From Lachnospiraceae bacterium (GTDB taxonomy: Bacteria > Bacillota > Clostridia > Lachnospirales > Lachnospiraceae): 64,000 nt of DNA. Position numbers and translations under genes: made by a program. The DNA is taken from assembly GCA_021203305.1 (NCBI GenBank), contig JAJQBK010000011.1, positions 1-64,000 on the forward strand. Reading direction: 5' to 3'. Each line of letters begins with the position of its first letter. Within the stretch, counting starts at the first letter, position 1. Below are positions 18,599 through 27,588 of the stretch, one piece after another. The notes under the pieces were generated by a model that was given only the letters and a program-made list of their open reading frames with translations, was not told where the DNA came from and did no database searches.

Positions 18599-19609
18599 TC
18601 AGTTATCGATCAGCTTGCCCTCATTGTTCCAGCTGTAGAGCTTGCGCAGCTCGGCGCCTACCGCCTCAGAAGGATGAGCCGCCGCGCGCTTTCTCATGGC
18701 GTTGAAGTGAGGCGCTCCCACGGAGTTCTCCAGAAGCCAGTTCTTGGCAAAGGTGCCGTCCTGGATATCGGTCAGGATCTGCTTCATGGCCTTCTTGGTC
18801 TCATCGGTGACAATCTTGGGGCCGGTGATGTAGTCGCCGTATTCCGCGGTGTTGGAGATGGAATATCTCATGCCCGCGAAGCCGGACTCAAAGATCAGGT
18901 CCACGATCAGCTTCATCTCATGAATGCACTCAAAATACGCGTTCTCCGGAGCGTAACCGGCCTCCACCAGCGTCTCAAAGCCTGCCTGCATCAGGGCGCA
19001 GACGCCGCCGCAGAGCACTGCCTGCTCACCGAACAGGTCGGTCTCGGTCTCATCCTTGAAGGTGGTCTCCAGCACGCCGGCCCTTGCGCCGCCGATCGCC
19101 AGAGAATAAGCCAGGGCAAGATCCAGAGCCTTGCCGGTGGCGTTCTGCTGTACCGCTACCAGGCAGGGAACACCCTTTCCTTCCTGATACTGGCTGCGAA
19201 CCGTGTGACCGGGTCCCTTGGGGGCGATCATGGTCACATCCACATCCTTTGGCGGGATGATCTGTCCGAAATGAATAGCAAAGCCATGCGCGAACATCAG
19301 CATGTTGCCCGGCTCCAGATTAGGAGCGATGGACTCCTTGTACATGGCGGCCTGCTTCTCATCATTGATCAGCACCATGATGATGCCGGCCCGCTTTGCG
19401 GCCTCCGCGGCTGTATAAACCTTGAAGCCCTGCGCTTCCGCCTTTGCCCAGGATTTGGAGCCCTCATAAAGGCCGATGATCACATCGCAGCCGGACTCCT
19501 TGGCGTTTAACGCGTGAGCGTGTCCCTGACTGCCGTATCCAATGACCGCAATGGTCTTGCCTTCCAATAAGGACAGGTTACAGTCTTCCTGATAGTAAAT
19601 TTTTGCCAT
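18599..19609 (-). CDS. ilvC: Ketol-acid reductoisomerase (class I)
   Basis: 336 aa. Rossmann motif [21 protein letters not shown], and the helical domain with the metal/substrate residues in [12 protein letters not shown] and [17 protein letters not shown]. It isomerises and reduces acetolactate / acetohydroxybutyrate in valine and isoleucine synthesis. Last gene of ilvB-ilvN-ilvN'-ilvC, 17 bp after the second small subunit. Confidence 0.97.
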   Translation of the reverse strand: MAKIYYQEDCNLSLLEGKTIAVIGYGSQGHAHALNAKESGCDVIIGLYEGSKSWAKAEAQGFKVYTAAEAAKRAGIIMVLINDEKQAAMYKESIAPNLEPGNMLMFAHGFAIHFGQIIPPKDVDVTMIAPKGPGHTVRSQYQEGKGVPCLVAVQQNATGKALDLALAYSLAIGGARAGVLETTFKDETETDLFGEQAVLCGGVCALMQAGFETLVEAGYAPENAYFECIHEMKLIVDLIFESGFAGMRYSISNTAEYGDYITGPKIVTDETKKAMKQILTDIQDGTFAKNWLLENSVGAPHFNAMRKRAAAHPSEAVGAELRKLYSWNNEGKLIDN

Positions 19610-19626
19610 ATTTTTTCCTCCATTCT

Positions 19627-20127
19627 TTAATCAATAAACACCACGTTCTCCGCGCCGCGCACCAGGCCTACAATGCCGGTCCTGGCAAGCTCCATGATCT
19701 CATAATTGGCCAGAAGCTTTAAAAACGCGTCGATCTTGGACTTATTGCCCGTCAGCTCGAACATCACGCTCTCGTCGCGGATATCGCTGACCTTCGCCTT
19801 AAAGATGCCGGCCAGGGTCATCAGATGCTCTCTCTCGATGGCGTCCGCCTTCACCTTGATCAGTGCCAGCTCCCGGTACACGCTCTCATTTGGCTTCAGC
19901 TCCTTGATGCTGCGCACATCCACCAGCTTCCCCACCTGCTTCTCAATCTGCTCCAGCACCTCGTCGTCGCCGCTGGCCACGATGGTGATGCGGGTAAAGC
20001 GGGGGTCCGCGGTAACGCCCGCGGTGATGCTCTCAATGTTATAACCTCTGCGGCTGAACAGACCCGAAACCCGGCTCAGAACGCCGGCGGTATTGTCTAC
20101 CAGTAACTGAAATACTTTCTGCTGCAT
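19627..20127 (-). CDS. ilvN: Acetolactate synthase regulatory subunit (second copy)
   Basis: 166 aa. N-terminal ACT domain ([20 protein letters not shown]), then the C-terminal acetolactate synthase small-subunit domain ending [13 protein letters not shown]. It binds branched-chain amino acids and confers feedback inhibition on the large subunit. It is clearly diverged from the other small subunit at 20269, so not a recent tandem copy. It is the more canonical of the two, and directly precedes ilvC. Confidence 0.93.
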   Translation of the reverse strand: MQQKVFQLLVDNTAGVLSRVSGLFSRRGYNIESITAGVTADPRFTRITIVASGDDEVLEQIEKQVGKLVDVRSIKELKPNESVYRELALIKVKADAIEREHLMTLAGIFKAKVSDIRDESVMFELTGNKSKIDAFLKLLANYEIMELARTGIVGLVRGAENVVFID

Positions 20128-20268
20128 ACTCTTCTCCTTTGCCGAAAGCGGCGGCCTGCGCCGACCCTCACCGACTCATTTTAGCAATTTCAATTCTCAA
20201 TGTCAACATTACAGAATGTAGCTGTTTTCCCGGGAAGCTTGATTTATTTTAATCTCCGGATTTAAATT

Positions 20269-20763
20269 TCACTCCGCGTCAACGCACTTTGCCAGAGCCA
20301 ATGTGCCGGTGCGGGCCACCTCCACAATACTGACCGTGCGAAGCATGGCGATCAGCACCTGAATCCTGTCCGGGGTATCGCAGAGCTGGATGATCATCTG
20401 GCTTTTGCTCATATCCACGATCTCCGCCTTCATCATCTGGCAGATATCGATCAGTTCCCGGCGGTTGCCGAGATTATATTTCACCTTGATTAACATCAGC
20501 TCCCGGCTTAAGCTGGCGCTCTCCTCAAAGGTTTTGACCTTGATCACGTCCAGCTTTTTGTTGAGCTGCTTTTCAATCTGCTCTAAGGTACGCTGATCTC
20601 CGGAGCTGACAATGGTCATGCAGGAAACGGTCGCGTCATCGGTCTCCCCCACGGCCAGAGAATCAATATTATAGCTTCTGCGGGCGAAAAGTCCGGCCAC
20701 CTTGGAGAGCACGCCGGAACGGTTTTCCACCAGTACGGAATAAATTCGCTTCATCCTTCCCAC
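20269..20763 (-). CDS. ilvN: Acetolactate synthase regulatory subunit (first copy)
   Basis: 164 aa. ACT domain (IYSVLVENRSGVLSKVAGLF) and small-subunit C-terminal domain (IVEVARTGTLALAK). It starts 3 bp after the ilvB stop, so is translationally coupled to it. Two different small subunits in one operon, with one large subunit, suggest alternative holoenzymes with different effector sensitivity. Confidence 0.93.
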   Translation of the reverse strand: MGRMKRIYSVLVENRSGVLSKVAGLFARRSYNIDSLAVGETDDATVSCMTIVSSGDQRTLEQIEKQLNKKLDVIKVKTFEESASLSRELMLIKVKYNLGNRRELIDICQMMKAEIVDMSKSQMIIQLCDTPDRIQVLIAMLRTVSIVEVARTGTLALAKCVDAE

Positions 20764-20766
20764 CTC

Positions 20767-22386
20767 CTAAACAACGACCAGATCCATGGGATCGATCAGG
20801 CATTCCAGAATCATGGACTCATCCTTTTCCAGGAACCTGTCCAGCGTCTCCTCACAGCCGTCCATATTTTCCAGGCGGAGGAAGGGGATATCGTAAGCCG
20901 CGGAAAGCTTTGACAGATCCGGGCTGCCCGCCAGATCGATCATGCTGTAATTGTCAGAATAAGTATAGTGCTGATACTCCCGCACCATGCCGAGAACCTG
21001 GTTTTTGAGGACGATAATCTTGACCGGTACATGGTGCTGGCACATGGTGGCAAGCTCCATCATGGACATCTGGAAGGAGCCGTCGCCGCAGACCGCGATC
21101 ACCTGCCTGTCCGGCGCCGCCAGCTTCGCCCCGATGGCCGCGGGGATGGAATAACCCATGGTTCCCATGCCTCCGGTGGTCATGAAGCGGCCCTTTTTGA
21201 CAATGTGATAGGTGCAGGACCAGATCTGATTCTGCCCCACGTCCGCCACGTAGACCGCGTCCTCCGCCATCTTTTCGGAAAGCATGCCGATAAAGGCGGC
21301 CGGATCCACGTAGGCCGGGTTGGGAGTCCTCTTCGGCTCCATGGTTTTACGGTAAAAGGAGAGCTGCTCCAGCCATCTTCTGTGGCTGCCGCCGAAGGGC
21401 ATGCCCATAAAGTCCTGCAATATGCTCTTCACATCGCCCACCAGCGGAATGCTGGCGCCCGCGTTCTTGCCAATCTCCGCCGGGTCCACGTCGATGTGAA
21501 CCAGTGTCTTATTCTGCGTAATCAGACCCGGCTGGGATACGGCGCGGTCGGCCACCCTGGCTCCGATCATCAGAAGCACGTCCGATTCATTCATGGCCTT
21601 GTTGGCGTATGGCTTGCCGTTATTGCCCACCATGCCGAAATACAGCGGATGCTCTGTGGGCATGGCGCTGATCCCCATCATGGTGCTGACCACGGGGATA
21701 TTATATTTCTCGGCGAATTCCCGCAGCTCCTTTCCCGCGTCCGCGGTCAGGACGCCGCCGCCCGCACAGATGATGGGCTTCGCGCTGGTCTCCAGCGCCA
21801 TGGCGACCCGGCGGATCTGGGGGACATTTCCCTTGACCGTCGGCTTGTAGGTGCGCAGATTCACTTCCTTCGGGTAGGAAAACTTTTTAATCTCCGCGTT
21901 CTGTACATCTATGGGCACGTCGATCAGGACTGGTCCCTTTCTCCCGGTGTTGGCGATATGAAAGGCTTCTTTGAAAATCCTGGGAATATCCTCCACGTTC
22001 TTGACCAGATAGCTGTATTTGACAAAGGATTCCACAGCGCCGGTGATGTCCGCCTCCTGGAACACATCCCTGCCGATGAGCTCGCTGTTGACCTGTCCGG
22101 TAATGATAATCATGGGAATAGAATCCGCGTGGGCTGTGGCAACACCTGTAATCACATTGGTGGCGCCGGGGCCGCTGGTGACGGCGCACACGCCGGGACG
22201 GTTGGTGATCCGCGCCATGCCGCTGGCCGCGTGGGCGGCGTTCTGCTCCGTGCGGATCAGGACTCTCTGAATATCGGATTTCAATATACTGTTATAAAAA
22301 GGACAGATGGCCACGCCGGGATAACCGAAAACGGTCGTCACCTGCTCCTCCTCCAGACACTTGACAATGGCGTCAGCACCTCTCAT
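20767..22386 (-). CDS. ilvB: Acetolactate synthase catalytic subunit
   Basis: 539 aa TPP enzyme. Catalytic glutamate E47 in RTEQNAAHAASGMAR, central FAD/Rossmann-like domain, and TPP motif GDGSFQMSMMEL followed by KNQVLGMVREYQ. Where many bacterial and plant enzymes have GMVxQWQ, this one has Tyr instead of the Trp that shapes the substrate and herbicide site. It condenses pyruvate with pyruvate or 2-oxobutyrate. AAGGAGG before the ATG. First gene of the ilv operon. Confidence 0.96.
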   Translation of the reverse strand: MRGADAIVKCLEEEQVTTVFGYPGVAICPFYNSILKSDIQRVLIRTEQNAAHAASGMARITNRPGVCAVTSGPGATNVITGVATAHADSIPMIIITGQVNSELIGRDVFQEADITGAVESFVKYSYLVKNVEDIPRIFKEAFHIANTGRKGPVLIDVPIDVQNAEIKKFSYPKEVNLRTYKPTVKGNVPQIRRVAMALETSAKPIICAGGGVLTADAGKELREFAEKYNIPVVSTMMGISAMPTEHPLYFGMVGNNGKPYANKAMNESDVLLMIGARVADRAVSQPGLITQNKTLVHIDVDPAEIGKNAGASIPLVGDVKSILQDFMGMPFGGSHRRWLEQLSFYRKTMEPKRTPNPAYVDPAAFIGMLSEKMAEDAVYVADVGQNQIWSCTYHIVKKGRFMTTGGMGTMGYSIPAAIGAKLAAPDRQVIAVCGDGSFQMSMMELATMCQHHVPVKIIVLKNQVLGMVREYQHYTYSDNYSMIDLAGSPDLSKLSAAYDIPFLRLENMDGCEETLDRFLEKDESMILECLIDPMDLVVV

Positions 22387-22443
22387 AGTCTGCTCTACCT
22401 CCTTCGGGCGTCATTTTTCTTTCATATATTTCACTGAAAATTA

Positions 22444-22472
22444 ATGATAACACAAATCCGGGATTCAAACAA
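22444..22472 (-). promoter_or_regulatory. Promoter of the ilv operon
   Basis: On the minus strand TTGTTT (22467-22472), a 17-nt spacer and TATCAT (22444-22449). The leader to ilvB is only about 50 nt, too short for a T-box or peptide attenuator, so control is probably at initiation or through the ACT subunits. Confidence 0.6.
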
Positions 22473-22620
22473 CCGATTTATGGCGAAATCTCAGCCGAAA
22501 TCTCAAGGAACGATTTATACTGTTATACTGAAATCTTAAGAATCGACAGATACTGAATTTTCGAAGTCTGTGAATAGTAACTTTGGCTGAAATCTTATGA
22601 ATCGATTTTTCAGAGCGCCT
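22473..22620. repeat. Divergent intergenic region with three direct repeats and a lone MITE end
   Basis: Between ilvB (-) and the lipoprotein (+). The motif GAAATCTNAnGAAnCGA recurs near 22495, 22530 and 22590. At 22566-22581, GTCTGTGAATAGTAAC matches 15/16 with the terminal inverted repeat of the 203-bp elements at 37.7 and 42.6 kb; no second end is seen. No ORF. Confidence 0.5.
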
Positions 22621-22648
22621 TGATTTATAAAAAGGCATGTGGTAAGAT
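22620..22648 (+). promoter_or_regulatory. Promoter of the small lipoprotein gene
   Basis: TTGATT (22620-22625), a 17-nt spacer and TAAGAT (22643-22648), 42 nt before the start at 22691. Confidence 0.6.
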
Positions 22649-22690
22649 AAGCTTTGTTTGTCGAACTTTTAAAAAATCACTGAGGAAACC

Positions 22691-23167
22691 ATGTCCAATA
22701 AAATTTTTACTGCTGTCATATGTATTCTGTGTGTCTTTGTTTTCAGCGGCTGCGCCACCTCAAGCAGCGTCAAAATCGCCAGCTTTGAGGCGCAGATCGG
22801 CACCATCATTGACAGCATTGAGGAAATCAATGAAAATATGAACGCCATCGACGCCGACTCCGATTCCGCCGGTACGCAGATGCTGAAATACATGAAGGAG
22901 CTCTCCACGGCAATCGACAATCTGGCCGCCATTGAGGTGCCCTCCGGCGAGTATCAATATGTCAATGACCTGGCGGTGGAGGCCCAGGAATACATTGGCG
23001 AGGCGATTACGCTTTACAGCCAGATTCTGTCCTCCGGCGCGGAATACGATCCGGATATTGCGGACGAAGCTTATCAATATTATCAGAAAGCATGCCGCCG
23101 GATCAGCGTTATCGTTTCCCTGCTGCACGGCAACACGCCCTCCGACGTTGAGATTTCCTATGAATAA
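22691..23167 (+). CDS. Small helical lipoprotein of unknown function
   Basis: 158 aa. Signal peptide with lipobox VFSGC (Cys21), then a mostly helical, acidic domain (TIIDSIEEINENMNAIDAD ... QYYQKACRRISVIVSLL) with no recognised motif. One of only two plus-strand genes in the window, transcribed alone. It is likely anchored outside the membrane. I do not recognise a family. Confidence 0.75.
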   Translation: MSNKIFTAVICILCVFVFSGCATSSSVKIASFEAQIGTIIDSIEEINENMNAIDADSDSAGTQMLKYMKELSTAIDNLAAIEVPSGEYQYVNDLAVEAQEYIGEAITLYSQILSSGAEYDPDIADEAYQYYQKACRRISVIVSLLHGNTPSDVEISYE

Positions 23168-23273
23168 AATGATTTGCCCGACAAAAGATTAATTTCTGGT
23201 CGATGATTATTATATATTGCACATGTTTCAAAATGCATAATACCAGATATAGCGTTAGACCATTTGATAATTA

Positions 23274-23315
23274 GCTTTTGTCGCTTTAATCATAAAATAT
23301 ACAAAGGACAAAAGC
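23274..23315. terminator. Possible convergent terminator
   Basis: Arms GCTTTTGTC / GACAAAAGC with a 24-nt AT-rich loop lie between two converging genes. The loop is long, so the call is weak. Confidence 0.35.
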
Positions 23316-23322
23316 CTCGCCG

Positions 23323-24162
23323 CTAACCGAGCGCGAACTTCCTGACCGCGTAAGCCACTCCGTTTTCATTATTGCTCTTCGTCACATAATCCACCATTTG
23401 CAGTATCTCCGGCTCTGAGTTGGCCATCCCCACACTGAACCCGGCCTTTTCAAGCATATCAAGGTCATTGCCGCTGTCGCCGATGGCCATGGTCTGCTCC
23501 GGCGCAATTCCAAGAATTTCAGCAAGCTTTAAAAGGGCCACCCCCTTGGTGGCGCCGGCTTTGGTAAACTCCATATTGCCCACACCCCCGGACACCATCA
23601 CAAAATCCTGAAACTGTCCGCACCAGTCTGTGGCCTCCTGCCGGTAAAAGGGCGTCCCATCCGGCCCGGCGGTGAAATTCACCGTCACCTTCTCCGACCC
23701 CTTCGCATAGCTTCTCATAAGTGCCATCACGTCCGGCACCTCCTCCCTGCAGGAGCGAAAATATACCTTAAAGGGCTCGTCCGTGTTCATCCTGTCTATG
23801 AGTTCTGATTTTGAGGAATCGATGTAGGCGTGTCCGTTGTAAAAAACATCGCAGATCACCGGCATTTTCATCAGCCCCTCCACCATGGCGAGAGCCTCCT
23901 TGCGGGGCATGGGGTCCTCGTACAGGCATGCCTCCCGCTCCAGGTCGTAGAGGGACGCCCCGTTGGTGCAGATGGCGTATTTTAATCCGCGAAGCTTCCT
24001 GGCCTCCTTTGGAATACCGTAAAAGGGTCTGCCGGTGGCGATGACCACCTGCACTCCGGCGGTGATGGCCTCCTCGCAGGCACGCCTGTTTTCCTCCGAT
24101 AATTTCTTTTGCGTATCAAATAAGGTGCCGTCCAGATCGACGGCGATCAGTCTGATGTCCAT
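23323..24162 (-). CDS. Cof-type HAD-IIB phosphatase
   Basis: 279 aa. HAD motif I VDLDGTLFD (D9, D11), motif II IATGR, and motif IV AIGDSGNDLDMLEKAG. A cap domain of the Cof type lies between. Family members dephosphorylate sugar phosphates or flavin/pyridoxal phosphates; the substrate cannot be read. It is not in an obvious operon. Confidence 0.93.
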   Translation of the reverse strand: MDIRLIAVDLDGTLFDTQKKLSEENRRACEEAITAGVQVVIATGRPFYGIPKEARKLRGLKYAICTNGASLYDLEREACLYEDPMPRKEALAMVEGLMKMPVICDVFYNGHAYIDSSKSELIDRMNTDEPFKVYFRSCREEVPDVMALMRSYAKGSEKVTVNFTAGPDGTPFYRQEATDWCGQFQDFVMVSGGVGNMEFTKAGATKGVALLKLAEILGIAPEQTMAIGDSGNDLDMLEKAGFSVGMANSEPEILQMVDYVTKSNNENGVAYAVRKFALG

Positions 24163-24261
24163 TTTTCTTTTCCCTCAGTATTTGACAACGAAAATCACAG
24201 ATTAGCTCCTGACACTGCCCCCGATGCGTTCCGTTTCACTTCTCATTTATCGAAAAGCTTC

Positions 24262-25323
24262 TCACCCAACGCCCTTCCTGTAATTAAACTCCGGGAACAA
24301 AGAGGTCAGATCCCACAGGCCGACGCAGACATTGCTTCCGTATTTGGAATATTCTTCGGCTTCATAGGTATTGATTTGCGTCACCGCAGTCACTGTCATG
24401 TAGGAGCTTTCCTGCGCGCCGGGAACCTCCTCCGGGGATTTTACAGCAAAGCTTAAATAAAAGTCAACGCGTTTCTCATAAACAGGGAATTTCACTCCGG
24501 TGAGAAAACCATCCTCTTGGGTCAGCTCAAAGGACCATCCGATTTCCGTATAATCATAATCGGCCACAGACGGCTCCGCGTACCGGGAGCCCTCCACAAG
24601 CCAGTCCTCGCCGACATAAGGGTAGATAACCATGACTGTAAGATCCGCATAGGAAAGGTTTGACATATCAAAAACCAGATCAGAAAACAGGTCAGAGTAT
24701 ACCTCAGCCGCCGCTTCAGCGTCATTATTTAAAAATAATCCCTCATATTCCTCATAAAAGTTCTGCATATAATATAATCCGATAAAATAGAGAGCGCCGG
24801 TCTGGGAATCCACCAGCACCCTGATCATGTCATAGGTCGTGATATTGCCGTCATCGCTGATCAGTGGATTTCCGTTATCCAGGTAAACAGTGATCATCGT
24901 TGCCAGGAACATAATGTCGCTGTGATCCTCCGCGTTGTAGACGGCGTACTGGGTGCTGGAAAGGCCCATGACGCTCTCGTCAAAAAATTCACTGAAGTCG
25001 TAAACATATCCCCCCGTGTCATCCACCCGGTAAAGAGCCTTCAATAACAGCGTCACAATTTCCCCTGTGGAAAGTGAACCCTCCAGCTCCATCACCTCAT
25101 ATCTCGTTCCCTGGGATTTCCGGTACAGGTAGGTGGTATACCGCTCCGCGTCGTCCTCAATATAATTGCTGACCAGCACGCTGGAAATGTTGATCTCCTG
25201 ATATTGGGCATAAACAGTCTGGTTACCGGCCCGATCCTGAATGGAAAAGAGAAACTTCGGGGCCAGCAGGGCGATCAGGACAATACACGCCACAAACAAA
25301 AGATATTCAAGTCTGCGAAGCAT
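24262..25323 (-). CDS. Membrane-anchored extracellular protein coupled to a sensor kinase
   Basis: 353 aa from the ATG at 25323 (GGGAGGAG upstream), which overlaps the end of the kinase gene by 17 bp. One N-terminal TM (LEYLLFVACIVLIALLAPKFLF) precedes a large acidic, Tyr-rich extracytoplasmic domain without recognised motifs. Coupling to the kinase and its regulator suggests that it modulates or senses for them, as YycH/YycI-like proteins do for WalK; no sequence similarity to those is claimed. Confidence 0.78.
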   Translation of the reverse strand: MLRRLEYLLFVACIVLIALLAPKFLFSIQDRAGNQTVYAQYQEINISSVLVSNYIEDDAERYTTYLYRKSQGTRYEVMELEGSLSTGEIVTLLLKALYRVDDTGGYVYDFSEFFDESVMGLSSTQYAVYNAEDHSDIMFLATMITVYLDNGNPLISDDGNITTYDMIRVLVDSQTGALYFIGLYYMQNFYEEYEGLFLNNDAEAAAEVYSDLFSDLVFDMSNLSYADLTVMVIYPYVGEDWLVEGSRYAEPSVADYDYTEIGWSFELTQEDGFLTGVKFPVYEKRVDFYLSFAVKSPEEVPGAQESSYMTVTAVTQINTYEAEEYSKYGSNVCVGLWDLTSLFPEFNYRKGVG

Positions 25324-26836
25324 TCTTCTCCTCCCTGCGCATTTCCTCCGCCGGCGGGAAAGAAAGCCGGATGGCGGTTCCCTCGCCCACATTGCTGACA
25401 ATCTTTAAAGTGCCCCTGTGGAGGTTGATAATAGTCTGGCACAGGGCCAGCCCGATGCCCGCGCCTCCCTGTTTTCTGGCGCGGGATTTGTCCACCATGT
25501 AGAAGGCCTCGGTCACCCGGCCGATCTCCTCCTTCGGGATTCCTCTGCCGTTGTCCACAACAGTGATCTGATAGCCGCCGTCTGCTCGCTTTTGCCCGCG
25601 CAGTACCACAAATCCGCCTTTCTCCACCGCTTTATCGGCGTTGGAGATCAGATTATACAATAAAGAGAGAATCAGATCCATATCTCCCCAGATAAAGCCC
25701 TTCTCAAAGACCGCCTTTCCCTGAATTTCCTCCTGCTCCCAGACAGGGCGCATGGTGACGCGGATATTTTCCTCCAGCTTTTTCACATCGATGAGACTTC
25801 CGTTCAGAGGATGCCGCTCCACGTTGGCCAGCTCCATCAGCTTATAGGAAAGGCTTTCCAGGCGCTTTCCCTGGGAATAAATATAATAATAGGCCTCCCT
25901 CCGCTCCTCCTCCGTCATTTTCACGGTGTTGAGCATGTCCGCGTAGCCGATGATGGAGGCCAGCGGCGTTTTCAGCTCATGGGCGAAGGCGTTGGTGAAG
26001 TCCTCCTTCTGTCTGGCTTCCAGTTCCTTTTGGTGAGCCTCCAGTTCCTTTTCCTTGGCGATCCGTTCCTGTTCCGTGATATAGTTTAACAGAGTGTCCG
26101 CCATCTTGTCAAAGTTTTTCGCAAGTTCCCCGATTTCGTCCCCGGAACGGTAGCCGCTCCGTTTCGTGTAATCCCCCGCGGCGATCTGGTTGACCACTCC
26201 GCCAAGCCTTTCGATGGGCCTGGTGAGAGCCCTGGAGAGAATGGCCACCAAAACCGCGCCAACGGCCAAAAGCACCAGCACGGCAATCCAGTACTGATGC
26301 ATATAATACTCTCTGTCGGAATAGGTTTCGGAAATGTCCTGATAGATTCCCAGCACGATCGAATCGCTGCCGGTATCATAGGAAATGATCTGCACAAGAA
26401 CGTACATTCCATCATAGCTCTGGGAAAGCTTCTGTATCCCGTAGACACTGTTGTGAGTCTCGTCAATATTCTCCGCCATCTCCACAATATAAGAAGTCAG
26501 GCCGCCCGCCATCCCTGACGTCACCAAAAGCCATGGATCGCTGCCCGCGATAATGCTGCCGGAGGCATAGGCAAAATATCCCAGCGTCTGGTCGCCGGTG
26601 CTCAGGGAAATGGAATCGAGTGCCGCCTGTATGGCATAGTCCTCCCCGTAAATTTCATAGGAGGCGTAGGAGGTATCAAACAAATACCACAGCATCTGAA
26701 GCTGCTGAAAGGCCTGATCCTTCTCCTTGTCCAGCAGCCGCTGAAAGTCCGAGTTCAGCATCCACAGGCCGAAAATGGTAAAGGCGGCCGCCAGAATGGA
26801 GAGCATGGATAAAAACAGTTTGTCAGCGAATTTCAT
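25307..26836 (-). CDS. Sensor histidine kinase (HAMP-HisKA-HATPase)
   Basis: 509 aa. TM1 about 7-27, extracytoplasmic sensor about 28-180, TM2 about 183-204, HAMP about 205-256, and a charged coiled coil of EKELEAHQ-type repeats. HisKA has H286 (FAHELKTPLASIIGY), then N box NLISNADKA, G1 VDNGRGI and G2 GGAGIGLAL. Its start overlaps the regulator's stop (ATGA), so the two are a cognate pair. The signal is unknown; the amidase upstream hints at envelope sensing. Confidence 0.95.
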   Translation of the reverse strand: MKFADKLFLSMLSILAAAFTIFGLWMLNSDFQRLLDKEKDQAFQQLQMLWYLFDTSYASYEIYGEDYAIQAALDSISLSTGDQTLGYFAYASGSIIAGSDPWLLVTSGMAGGLTSYIVEMAENIDETHNSVYGIQKLSQSYDGMYVLVQIISYDTGSDSIVLGIYQDISETYSDREYYMHQYWIAVLVLLAVGAVLVAILSRALTRPIERLGGVVNQIAAGDYTKRSGYRSGDEIGELAKNFDKMADTLLNYITEQERIAKEKELEAHQKELEARQKEDFTNAFAHELKTPLASIIGYADMLNTVKMTEEERREAYYYIYSQGKRLESLSYKLMELANVERHPLNGSLIDVKKLEENIRVTMRPVWEQEEIQGKAVFEKGFIWGDMDLILSLLYNLISNADKAVEKGGFVVLRGQKRADGGYQITVVDNGRGIPKEEIGRVTEAFYMVDKSRARKQGGAGIGLALCQTIINLHRGTLKIVSNVGEGTAIRLSFPPAEEMRREEKNASQT

Positions 26837-27501
26837 GAAAGAGAGTCCTCACCCTCCAGACGATATCCCACCTTGTAGATGGTGGAGATTTCTTTATTCC
26901 AGTCCAGCTTCTTTTTCAGCCGCTGGATATGAATGTCCACGGTGCGGCCCATGCCCTCGCTGTCCCCGCCCCAGACCTGCTCATAGATCCGGTCCCGGTA
27001 CAGGGCGATATTGCGATTCCTGGCGAGCAGCAGCAAAAGGTCGTATTCCTTTAAGGTCAGCCGGATCTGTTCCCCGTTTTTCTCCACAGTGCGGGACACC
27101 GTATCGATCACAATGTCAAATACGCGGAGCTTTGCATCCGCCTTGTGATAACGGCGAAGCACCACCTCCACCCGGGCTAAGAGCTCGGCGATCTCAAAGG
27201 GCTTGGTCAGGTAATCCTCCGCCCCCAGCTTCAGTCCTTTGACCTTCTGCTGCGTGCTGCCGAGAGCCGTCAGGAAAATCACCGGAACAGACAGGGAATT
27301 GGCGTAGCCTATCAGCTCGTAGCCGTCGATTTTGGGCAGCATGATATCCAGCAGGACCAGGTCAAAGGGCTCGCTCTCCAGAAAATTGGCGGCCTCTTCC
27401 CCGTCTGCCGCCCAGACACAGCTGTAGCCGGCCTTTTTTAAGTTCATCCTGATCAGGTTGGCGATAGGCTCCTCATCCTCAGCGATTAAAATTCTGTACA
27501 T
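26833..27501 (-). CDS. OmpR/PhoB-family response regulator
   Basis: 222 aa from the ATG at 27501 (GAGGG upstream; a longer in-frame start at 27582 is unlikely). Receiver with acidic pair E8-D9, acceptor D52 (LLDIMLPKIDGYEL) and K101-region TKPF. The C-terminal winged helix has the typical RLTLKEYDLLLLLARN and VDIHIQRLKKKL. First gene of the regulator / kinase / membrane-protein unit. Confidence 0.95.
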   Translation of the reverse strand: MYRILIAEDEEPIANLIRMNLKKAGYSCVWAADGEEAANFLESEPFDLVLLDIMLPKIDGYELIGYANSLSVPVIFLTALGSTQQKVKGLKLGAEDYLTKPFEIAELLARVEVVLRRYHKADAKLRVFDIVIDTVSRTVEKNGEQIRLTLKEYDLLLLLARNRNIALYRDRIYEQVWGGDSEGMGRTVDIHIQRLKKKLDWNKEISTIYKVGYRLEGEDSLS

Positions 27502-27588
27502 CTGTTTACCCTCTGATAATCCTGCTGACTCTCCGGTTATTTCATTTGCTCTTATGACCATTTCCATAAAAGGATTCGTCAATTCCGT

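Noticed and set aside
20968-22437. A 489-codon plus-strand open frame opposite ilvB
   Set aside because: ilvB is unmistakable; the antisense product is His/Gly-rich without motifs.
22387-22443. T-box or attenuator before ilvB
   Set aside because: Leader too short; no T-box TGG motif and no terminator stem.
22550-22568. CodY box (AATTTTCGAAG) near the ilv promoter
   Set aside because: Only about 9 of 15 consensus positions match; too weak.
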